Assembly (NCBI GenBank): GCA_024226315.1
Contig: JAAELT010000115.1
Coordinates: 143,121 to 207,120, forward strand
Direction: 5' to 3'
Source of the DNA: a bacterium
Lineage (GTDB): Bacteria > Acidobacteriota > Thermoanaerobaculia > Multivoradales > J023
Length of the DNA stretch: 64,000 nucleotides
Shown: positions 35,349 through 41,232 of the stretch, one piece after another
How the letters are laid out: each line of letters starts with the position of its first letter
Position numbering within the stretch: position 1 is the stretch's first letter
Notes under the pieces: model-generated
Seen by the model: only the letters and a program-made list of their open reading frames with translations
The model's database searches: none
What the model was told of the DNA's origin: nothing
Position numbers and translations under genes: made by a program

Positions 35349-36260
35349 ATGCGTACTGAGATCGACATCTATGTGAGCTATGCGCACGTGGACGGTTGGG
35401 TCGTAAAGCCCCTTGTCGAAGATCTGCGCCAGCAAGTTGCCCAGCGTCTCGGTACTAGAGTGAATCTTTGGATTGACTTCAACAACATTGCCCCCGGTTC
35501 AGACTGGCAAGATGCACTACGAAGTGCCATTGTCGAAGCAAAGGCCATGCTCGCGGTGGTTTCTCCAGCGTATCTTGAGTCGCGATCTAAACGAGATGAG
35601 TACGAGACGTTCGTACAGTCAGAGCGCCCGATTCTTACTGTCGTGTTAGAAGAATCTCGGAACAAGAAGGAGCTTCTGGATCTGCTCGGCGATCGCCCCG
35701 GTTATGCAGCGCCAAGCATACGCTTAAAAGGCCGCGATGAGCGGTACTACAGCTTCATTTCGGACTTGGCCCACGAAATCGCAGATACTCTTCGCCCAGC
35801 TGAACCTGCGCCAGAACAAGTTGCTCCGCAAATTCCACCAAAGCCATCGGCCGAACTTCCGAAGCGGCAAGCGAAGGGGTACGTATTTTTGAGCTACGCA
35901 GAAGAGGATGCGGATTTCTTGGCGAAGCTCCGCGCCTTCTTTGGAGAGCGGGGCTATGCGTATTGGGAGTTTGAGAGCAGCGAACGTGACTATCAGAAGC
36001 GCATCGACTTGGAGCTTGAGGATGTTATCTCGGGGGCTGTAGCAACAGTCAGCGTCTTATCAGAGGCGTGGAAGGAGTCGACATGGTCTCTCCGTGAGCT
36101 GTTCTTCTCGCAAGAGATCGGCAAGCCTGTCTTCCTGCTGAAAGCGAAACCAATGCCACCGACTCTCGCCATTGCCGGCTTTCCGTATATCGATTTCACC
36201 AAGGATAGCAAGCGTGCCTTCTTTCGTCTGGCGGGGGAACTGGAGCGAGCTGGACTTTGA
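35349..36260 (+). CDS. Tandem double-TIR-domain protein (cassette B)
   Basis: The 303-aa protein is almost entirely two TIR domains. TIR1 (about 4-148) starts IDIYVSYAHVDGW and continues VNLWIDFNNIAPGSDWQDALRSAI and AMLAVVSPAYLESRSKRDEYETF. TIR2 (about 177-300) starts YVFLSYAEEDADF and continues to TVSVLSEAWKESTWSLREL, where Glu250 fits the catalytic glutamate of NAD-cleaving TIRs. A Pro-rich linker (150-175) joins them. In TIR1 the equivalent acid could be Glu84 or Glu86 and is less clear. Bacterial TIR proteins usually destroy NAD or make signal molecules after phage sensing, with a separate sensor. No sensor domain is visible here. The ORF fits the cassette closely, starting 21 nt after its left edge. 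Confidence 0.87.
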   Translation: MRTEIDIYVSYAHVDGWVVKPLVEDLRQQVAQRLGTRVNLWIDFNNIAPGSDWQDALRSAIVEAKAMLAVVSPAYLESRSKRDEYETFVQSERPILTVVLEESRNKKELLDLLGDRPGYAAPSIRLKGRDERYYSFISDLAHEIADTLRPAEPAPEQVAPQIPPKPSAELPKRQAKGYVFLSYAEEDADFLAKLRAFFGERGYAYWEFESSERDYQKRIDLELEDVISGAVATVSVLSEAWKESTWSLRELFFSQEIGKPVFLLKAKPMPPTLAIAGFPYIDFTKDSKRAFFRLAGELERAGL

Positions 36261-36296
36261 TAGCAACTGAAGGGAGTGTGCCAACCTGACAAAAGC

Positions 36297-36368
36297 AGCT
36301 AACAATCGCATCAACACGGAATCGAGGCCGCAAGGCGGGCCTCGATCCGGTTATGCTTGCCGTTATAT
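36297..36368 (+). other. attC site of cassette B
   Basis: R' AGCTAAC (36297-36303) is the exact reverse complement of GTTAGCT at the cassette's own start (35327). R'' is GTTATAT (36362-36368). Inside, GCATCAAC pairs with GTTATGC (extrahelical C), and CGGAATCGAGGCC with GGCCTCGATCCG (extrahelical A). This is a textbook attC fold. Confidence 0.88.
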
Positions 36369-36378
36369 GGCTGAGTGA
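36367..36378 (+). other. Three-codon mini-ORF at the cassette C junction
   Basis: ATG GCT GAG TGA begins inside the R'' box and ends 3 nt before the ATG of the cassette C gene. It could hand ribosomes to that gene, as the short ORF in attI1 is known to do for cassettes. A chance occurrence is also possible. Confidence 0.3.
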
Positions 36379-36381
36379 ACC

Positions 36382-36786
36382 ATGAAAGGAGCCAAAGAAA
36401 CGGAATGGGGATTGGCTGCCGTCGGTCAATCCGGCGCCGTCCAAGTCGATGTAGATGAATCGTGCTCCGAGCCTGCCCGGTGGGAGCTGTCAATCGACCA
36501 GCCCCAAATATATCTCCGGTTTGAGATTCCAGGCCCTCACGTTGTCGGCGAGCTTCTAGCTTTCTTGCAGCGCCACTGGGGTCAGTCGTCGGCCGACGAG
36601 CTCCGCCTCGGCGCAATCGGCGATGCGAAGGTTTCAATAATCAAGGATGATGAGTTTGCCGACAGGTTCTTCCTTTGTGTCGCATCCGAGAACGGGGCCC
36701 TTCAATACAGCCTTCGCTCCGAAGAGGTCGAGAGCTACATTGCGGCACTGCGGAGCGCCAAGGAGGATTTAAGTGACGGCACATAA
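36382..36786 (+). CDS. Unknown 134-aa protein (cassette C)
   Basis: I do not recognise the family. The sequence looks like a small soluble alpha/beta protein: strand-like segments (WELSIDQPQIYLRFEIPG, AKVSIIKDD, FFLCVASENGALQYSL) alternate with helices (VVGELLAFLQRHWG and a terminal EEVESYIAALRSAKEDL). There is no signal peptide or membrane helix. It fills its cassette: the start is 19 nt after the left edge, and the stop (TAA) lies inside the attC R' box. There is no strong ribosome site; a mini-ORF at 36367-36378 sits directly ahead. Small orphan proteins of this kind are typical of integron cassettes. Confidence 0.7.
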   Translation: MKGAKETEWGLAAVGQSGAVQVDVDESCSEPARWELSIDQPQIYLRFEIPGPHVVGELLAFLQRHWGQSSADELRLGAIGDAKVSIIKDDEFADRFFLCVASENGALQYSLRSEEVESYIAALRSAKEDLSDGT

Positions 36787-36840
36787 CGAGTGCATGGAGA
36801 GCGACGCGGCAAGCCGCGCACCTCATGCTTTCCGTTACAC
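36781..36840 (+). other. attC site of cassette C
   Basis: R' ACATAAC (36781-36787) differs at one base from the complement of this cassette's start (GTTATAT). R'' is GTTACAC (36834-36840). GCATGGAG pairs with CTCATGC (extrahelical G), with an inner GCGGC/GCCGC stem and AA loop. The R' box includes the stop codon of the cassette gene. Confidence 0.82.
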
Positions 36841-36900
36841 CTACACAACGAGCGGAGCAGTAGAGTGGACACGGCCGCGTTAAGTAGGAGGTGAACTTTG

Positions 36901-37638
36901 ATGACCGAGAGACGAGAGCCTGTTCCCGCAAGGATTCTTCAACTCATCAGGGACGGCAAAGCCCAAAGCCCCGACGAACTATACCGATTCTTTAATGACT
37001 GGCCGGAGGAAGAAGAATCACAGACCGGTATAGGTAACGTTGGGGAAATAGACCGAACGCTTTTCAGCCTCGAACGAGCAGGCTTGATTGAGATACACAA
37101 TGATCGAATAAAGCCGACAAGTTTAATTCAAAAAATCCAACAGGCTTTGCGACTGAACCTGATGGAGCTGTCCGCCAGGACCCCTGGGGGCATCTATGCA
37201 CGACCTCTATTCGGCAAACCACAAGAAGATGATCAGGCATTCGAAGTATTTGTTCTGATGCCTTTTACCAACGAGCTGAGACCAATCTACGAAGACCACA
37301 TCAAGAAGGTCATCGACAAGAGTCTGGGATTATCGGTTGGACGCGCTGATGATGTTTTTGCCGCGAACTCAATAATCTCCGATATCTGGAGGTTAATTTA
37401 CAACTGCAAGATCCTGATTGCGGACTGCACTCATCGAAACCCGAACGTATTCTATGAGATCGGAGTTGCCCACACAGTAGGCAAACCTGTCATTCTAATA
37501 GCGCAGGGCATTGACGACATACCATTCGACCTTCGCCACATAAGAGCGATCGTCTATTCATACACTCCACCTGGCATGGCAGAATTTGAAAGAACCCTAC
37601 AGAAAACTGTTGAATCCGAAATGAGCATGTATGCCTAA
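36901..37638 (+). CDS. Protein with C-terminal nucleoside-deoxyribosyltransferase/TIR-like domain (cassette D)
   Basis: The 245-aa protein has two parts. Residues 1-90 are helical and look winged-helix-like (ARILQLIRDG, IDRTLFSLERAGLIEIHNDRI). Residues about 115-235 form a Rossmann-like domain of the nucleoside 2-deoxyribosyltransferase/TIR-like group: VFVLMPFTNELRPIYEDHI, ISDIWRLIYNCKILIADC, then THRNPNVFYEIGVAHTVGK with a conserved Glu186, and DDIPFDLRHIRAI. Relatives of this domain occur in many defence-associated genes and may cleave or bind nucleotides; the activity here is unproven. A strong GGAGGTGA lies 6 nt before the ATG, so this cassette has its own ribosome site. Confidence 0.78.
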   Translation: MTERREPVPARILQLIRDGKAQSPDELYRFFNDWPEEEESQTGIGNVGEIDRTLFSLERAGLIEIHNDRIKPTSLIQKIQQALRLNLMELSARTPGGIYARPLFGKPQEDDQAFEVFVLMPFTNELRPIYEDHIKKVIDKSLGLSVGRADDVFAANSIISDIWRLIYNCKILIADCTHRNPNVFYEIGVAHTVGKPVILIAQGIDDIPFDLRHIRAIVYSYTPPGMAEFERTLQKTVESEMSMYA

Positions 37639-37662
37639 CACATGGTCACGGAGTAGGCTGCA

Positions 37663-37762
37663 GTGTAACAAGTCGTTGCACTGCGACGTGGCTGGTTACA
37701 AGTTCAGTACGAAGTCGGTGGCAGTCGCGCCCAGCCACGCTGCGTGAACGCAATCGTTAGAC
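37663..37762 (+). other. attC site of cassette D
   Basis: R' GTGTAAC (37663-37669) is the exact reverse complement of GTTACAC at this cassette's start (36834). R'' is GTTAGAC (37756-37762). CGTGGCTGG pairs with CCAGCCACG. Outside that, GTTGCACTGC pairs with GCGTGAAC, leaving extrahelical bases. The loop is long, giving about 100 bp in all. Confidence 0.88.
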
Positions 37763-37778
37763 GGGGTCTAAAGAGAAG

Positions 37779-39353
37779 ATGCGAATCATAATGCCACTCT
37801 TTCAATTCGCATGTCGCGAGGAGGACTCTTACTCGTTCGGCTGTCGCCCTCTTTCAATCGAGCCCCTCTCCCGAGACTCGATCCCGGACCTTTCGATATT
37901 CTCGCAACAGGATGTCGAATTGATGAAGCTAGAGAGCTGGTGCCTTGTCTGGGACGACGCAAATATCTCTAACTATAAAGCGGTTGTCAACTTGGCCCTC
38001 ATCGCGCTCAGGCTGTGCGCTGAGCAGAAATCATCCACTCCATTCATCAAGTATCGATTCTGCCTAGAACAACCGAAGTTCTCCTCTTACCTTGAGGAGA
38101 CCATGACAACCAATTACGCCACGATTGAGCGAAGGCAGTTGTATGATCGTGACTCCCTCGACGAAGCAAACGAGGTTCTGTCAGCGCTGTTGAGGATGGA
38201 TGAGATTTCAACAAGAACACACAACGCGCTTTATTTTCTCTTCAGAGGGCTTCATAATGTCCACTGGTCTGACTCGTTCCTCATGATCATGACCTCTCTT
38301 GAGTCGCTGTTCTCCAAGGACAAGGCCGGTGGCGCAATCAAGGCGGTGACAAGCAGGGTGGCCTCGCTGCTGGATTCCAGAAGCCGGTGCACAATCGCTG
38401 ACATTGAATCTCTGTACGACATCAGGTCCAGGCTCGTTCATGGACACTTCGACGCCAGAGCTGACCAAGGCAAGAACTTAGAGCACCTAGCTCATCTTGA
38501 GTATGTCGCGAGTCAGTGTTTTCGGGAGCTCTTGCGGAACGATAAATATGAGTGGTATAGCAGCAAAGAGAAAAGAGACCGGTTCATGGGAACTCTAAAT
38601 ACAGCGCCGCCCGGTGCTCGAATCATCTATGCTCTTCCAGACGTAGCCGTCTTCAAGAAATGCTATAACAAACATCAATTCTTTGATGATATTTACTGGG
38701 GGGATTGGGCCGCAGCCATTGATGGATTCGAACAGAGATTCGAGAAATGGTATTTCGAACATATGCTTGGCGGTCACGCTTCGTATCTGGATTTCTGCGC
38801 ACTTTGTGCCCTAGTTGAGGTGTTTTCGAACTACGAGTCAGATAGGGACTGGCACGAGCCAAAGAACTATAGAGAGTTCTTGAGAAGACTTGATTCCGTA
38901 TTCCGGACGCGACTTAACAGCTCAATAGTAACTACTCGCTGGGAAGCAGGTTCCTGGAAAGAGGGAAAGCTCCGAGATTTTGCGGACGTATTCTACGCCG
39001 GCGTCCGGTGTTCCCTGCATCACCATGGCGACCTGGCATCCTTTGCAGGTATGCACGTCGAGCACGGCGAAAGGAAAGCCGGGGAGCTCGCTGTCGTGCG
39101 AGCTGCGGCTGGGAAATCGCTTTGCGGCTCACATGAGTACCCGCTCGTGGTGTTTAATCCTGCTGAGCTAAAATCTCGCCTCCGCAAGTGGTTTCATGAT
39201 TACTGTAATGACCTTCGAAGGGCTCCATTGTCAGCACGGGCAGGGCAATTCCGTAAGAAATTCATGAACGACTTCGGAATTACGATCCCTATTCCTGCGC
39301 CTAACCAAACGGATCCAGGGGACGCCAGCGCCGGCGCGACTGGTCGGGCTTAG
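37779..39353 (+). CDS. Protein with two HEPN-type motifs, Apea-like HEPN first (cassette E)
   Basis: The 524-aa protein looks like a toxin-class RNase. Residues about 120-265 are helical and contain SDSFLMIMTSLESLFS and then LYDIRSRLVHGHFD, an Rx4H motif (R216-H221) as in Apea-like HEPN domains. A second helical half contains FADVFYAGVRCSLHHHGDL, with R410 and H415/H416 fitting another Rx4-6H motif. HEPN proteins often dimerise to build one RNase site, and two copies in one chain could do this alone. That is inference. The last 18 codons lie inside the attC, so the C-terminus (PGDASAGATGRA) is encoded by recombination-site DNA. ATG 37779 is tentative; 37791 is an alternative. Confidence 0.75.
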   Translation: MRIIMPLFQFACREEDSYSFGCRPLSIEPLSRDSIPDLSIFSQQDVELMKLESWCLVWDDANISNYKAVVNLALIALRLCAEQKSSTPFIKYRFCLEQPKFSSYLEETMTTNYATIERRQLYDRDSLDEANEVLSALLRMDEISTRTHNALYFLFRGLHNVHWSDSFLMIMTSLESLFSKDKAGGAIKAVTSRVASLLDSRSRCTIADIESLYDIRSRLVHGHFDARADQGKNLEHLAHLEYVASQCFRELLRNDKYEWYSSKEKRDRFMGTLNTAPPGARIIYALPDVAVFKKCYNKHQFFDDIYWGDWAAAIDGFEQRFEKWYFEHMLGGHASYLDFCALCALVEVFSNYESDRDWHEPKNYREFLRRLDSVFRTRLNSSIVTTRWEAGSWKEGKLRDFADVFYAGVRCSLHHHGDLASFAGMHVEHGERKAGELAVVRAAAGKSLCGSHEYPLVVFNPAELKSRLRKWFHDYCNDLRRAPLSARAGQFRKKFMNDFGITIPIPAPNQTDPGDASAGATGRA

Positions 39354-39422
39354 TGTACACATGAAGTTCCGAACTCTCGCACGCGGCCAATCGAAGGCGC
39401 CCCTGATCCGCGATCGTTAGAT
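39299..39422 (+). other. attC site of cassette E
   Basis: R' GCCTAAC (39299-39305) differs at one base from the complement of this cassette's start (GTTAGAC). R'' is GTTAGAT (39416-39422). CGGATCCAGGGG pairs with CCCCTGATCCG, with one extrahelical base. At 124 bp it is the longest site, and it contains the stop codon of the cassette gene. Confidence 0.82.
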
Positions 39423-39435
39423 GGATTGGAAGTGA
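39421..39435 (+). other. Four-codon mini-ORF at the last cassette junction
   Basis: ATG GAT TGG AAG TGA starts inside the R'' box (GTTAGATG), and its stop overlaps the start codon of the next gene (TGATG). This is an arrangement that allows reinitiation. Possible translational coupling, as at 36367; chance cannot be excluded. Confidence 0.35.
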
Positions 39436-39905
39436 TGGCGATCCGGGTACAGATTGCGACGCACATCGAGGCCCCGCCGACGCGCTGCTTTGACCTGTCT
39501 CGCGATCTGGACCTGCATGTTCAGTCAATGTCGTCCAGCGGGGAGAAAGCGGTAGGCGGCAAAACCAGCGGACTGATTGGCTTGGACGAGGAGGTCACCT
39601 TCGAAGGACGCCACTTCGGGGTCCGCCTCCGTCACACATCTCGCATTACTGTGTTTGATCGACCTCGACACTTTCGCGACGAGATGGTTCACGGTCAGTT
39701 CAAGGAGTTCCGTCACGATCACTACTTCGAACCCTCCCCAGCGGGCACGACGGTGAGCGACGTTCTCGAGTTCAGATCACCTTTCGGTGTCATCGGCATG
39801 CTCGTCGATCGGTTGGTCTTGAAACTCTACTTGGCCAGGCTGCTGCGACAGCGCAACACCGTGATCAAGATCGTTGCAGAGTCGGTGGCCGCCAGATCTT
39901 CGTAG
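39435..39905 (+). CDS. SRPBCC superfamily ligand-binding protein (last gene of the array)
   Basis: The 156-aa protein has the SRPBCC/START-like layout: an opening strand with IEAPPTRCFDLSRDLDLH, a curved sheet (GLDEEVTFEGRHFGVRLRHTSRITVFDRP, HDHYFEPSPAGTTVSDVLEFRSPFG), then a long C-terminal helix (LYLARLLRQRNTVIKIVAES). Such proteins bind hydrophobic ligands in polyketide, lipid or coenzyme pathways; the ligand here is unknown. It follows attC E directly and shares a TGATG with a mini-ORF. No attC follows, so it is either a cassette that lost its site or host DNA just beyond the array. Its base composition is closer to the host's than that of cassettes A, D and E. Confidence 0.75.
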   Translation: MAIRVQIATHIEAPPTRCFDLSRDLDLHVQSMSSSGEKAVGGKTSGLIGLDEEVTFEGRHFGVRLRHTSRITVFDRPRHFRDEMVHGQFKEFRHDHYFEPSPAGTTVSDVLEFRSPFGVIGMLVDRLVLKLYLARLLRQRNTVIKIVAESVAARSS

Positions 39906-40013
39906 GGAGGCACGAAGTCCGACGGGTATTTCTCCTAGCCAGGATGGACGAGGTTCGCTTCGTCTGGGGCTCGGCGGTGATGACGCGCCATGCGCCACTC
40001 TCTTTCCAGAGGC

Positions 40014-41228
40014 TCACACCCCGCGCTCTTCCACCTTCACCCCGTCGACGATCGAGTCCGACGGGTGGACGATCACCTGCTCGCCTTCGCCGAGCCCCGA
40101 GATCACCTGGGCTTCGAGCCCGTTGCGCATACCGATCTCGATCTCGCGCAGGGACGCCTTGCCGGCGTCGACGGCAAAGACGGCCCAGCCCTCGCCGTTT
40201 CTGAAGAGGCTCGAGGTGGGTACGCGCACCACGTCTTCCTCTTCCCAGGTGACGATCCGTACCTCCACGCGGTAGCCGTCGCCGAGCGCCTCCCAGGCTT
40301 CCTTTGGATCCTCGAAGTCGATCACCACGTTGACCCGCTGCTCCTCGACGCCGAGGGCAGAGACCTTGGTGAAGCCGTAGGGCTCGACCCGGCGCACCAC
40401 GCCGTGCAGGGGACGGTCGCCGCCCCATTGCTCGACCAGGACCTTCTGGCCGCGGCGCACCTGGACGGCGTCGGTCGACAGCAGGTCGGACACGATTTCC
40501 AGGTCGGCGGGGTCGGCGACCTCGAGCAGGGGCTCGCCGGCCGGCACGATCGCCTCGCTCTCGCGCAGGCGCCGCAACACGGTGCCGTTGACCGGGGAAC
40601 GGATCGCGATCGGTTCACGGTCACCATTGCCCGAGCCGGGCTCGACCAGGCTGGCGCGGGCCACCTCCAGGTCGTAGGCGGTGGTGCGCACCGCGTACTC
40701 GGCTGCCTTGACCGCTTTCTGACGGGTGTCCCGCTCGAGCTCGGCGACCTCGAGCCGGTCCTGGGAGACGATCTCTTCGCTCGCCAGCTTGCCGGTGCGC
40801 TCGAGATCGGCCTCGGCCTTCTTGAGCTCCGCTTGCGAGCGGTCGCGGTCGGCGCGGGCGCGGCCGAGGGCCGCCTCCGCAGCCTTGACCCGCGCCTCGG
40901 CCTCGGCGCGGCTGCGGGCGTCGAGCAGCACCGGGTCGGTGGGTTGGAAGGTGGCGAGCACCGTCTCGCCGGCGCTTACCTGGTCGCCGGGCTCGAGCTC
41001 GATGCGCAGCACGCGGCCGGCGAGCGGCGCCGACACCAGGTAGCGGTCTCGCACCCGGGTCTCGCCCTCCTCGTCGATGGTGACGGAGAGCGCCCCCCGG
41101 TCGACGGTGGCGAAGTCCGCCGGTTGCGGCTTGGGCGCCAGCGACAGGCCGATCAGGATCACGATCGCGGCGGTCCCGCCCCAGACGAGCAGCCGTCGCT
41201 TGAAGGTCTTCTTCTTTGCTGCACTCAC
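40014..41228 (-). CDS. Periplasmic adaptor (HlyD/MacA-like membrane fusion protein)
   Basis: The 404-aa protein has one N-terminal membrane helix (RRLLVWGGTAAIVILIGLSLA), a split lipoyl domain (LVSAPLAGRVLRIELEPGDQV and PIAIRSPVNGTVLRRL) and, between its halves, an Ala/Glu/Arg-rich coiled-coil hairpin (about residues 100-185). Beta-barrel and membrane-proximal domains follow. Such adaptors join an inner-membrane transporter to an outer-membrane channel. It is the last gene of a minus-strand operon, 4 bp after the permease, so it works with the ABC permease and ATPase. No outer-membrane TolC gene is nearby. Confidence 0.87.
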   Translation of the reverse strand: MSAAKKKTFKRRLLVWGGTAAIVILIGLSLAPKPQPADFATVDRGALSVTIDEEGETRVRDRYLVSAPLAGRVLRIELEPGDQVSAGETVLATFQPTDPVLLDARSRAEAEARVKAAEAALGRARADRDRSQAELKKAEADLERTGKLASEEIVSQDRLEVAELERDTRQKAVKAAEYAVRTTAYDLEVARASLVEPGSGNGDREPIAIRSPVNGTVLRRLRESEAIVPAGEPLLEVADPADLEIVSDLLSTDAVQVRRGQKVLVEQWGGDRPLHGVVRRVEPYGFTKVSALGVEEQRVNVVIDFEDPKEAWEALGDGYRVEVRIVTWEEEDVVRVPTSSLFRNGEGWAVFAVDAGKASLREIEIGMRNGLEAQVISGLGEGEQVIVHPSDSIVDGVKVEERGV

Positions 41229-41232
41229 GCAC

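Larger units (their letters stand above)
33492..39422 (+). mobile_element. Integron gene-cassette array without integrase (CALIN), five attC sites
   Basis: Five attC-like sites (35280-35333, 36297-36368, 36781-36840, 37663-37762, 39299-39422) separate plus-strand genes that are visibly AT-richer than both flanks. Each site has an R' box ending in AAC, an imperfect inverted core with extrahelical bases, and a GTTRRRY-like R'' box. Cassette starts match their own R' boxes: GTTCGGC/GCCGAAC, GTTAGCT/AGCTAAC and GTTACAC/GTGTAAC are exact; GTTATAT/ACATAAC and GTTAGAC/GCCTAAC have one mismatch. Cassettes: A 33493-35327, B 35328-36362, C 36363-36834, D 36835-37756, E 37757-39416. The last gene starts after 39416 without a trailing attC. 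No tyrosine recombinase (intI) is in the window. Confidence 0.85.

Noticed and set aside
33524..36260. Gabija or retron system
   Set aside because: The OLD-like protein has no GajB helicase, reverse transcriptase or evident ncRNA next to it; its neighbour is a double-TIR protein in a separate cassette.
33100..40000. Integron integrase (intI) or transposase near the cassettes
   Set aside because: No tyrosine-recombinase or transposase-like protein is encoded on either strand here or elsewhere in the window.
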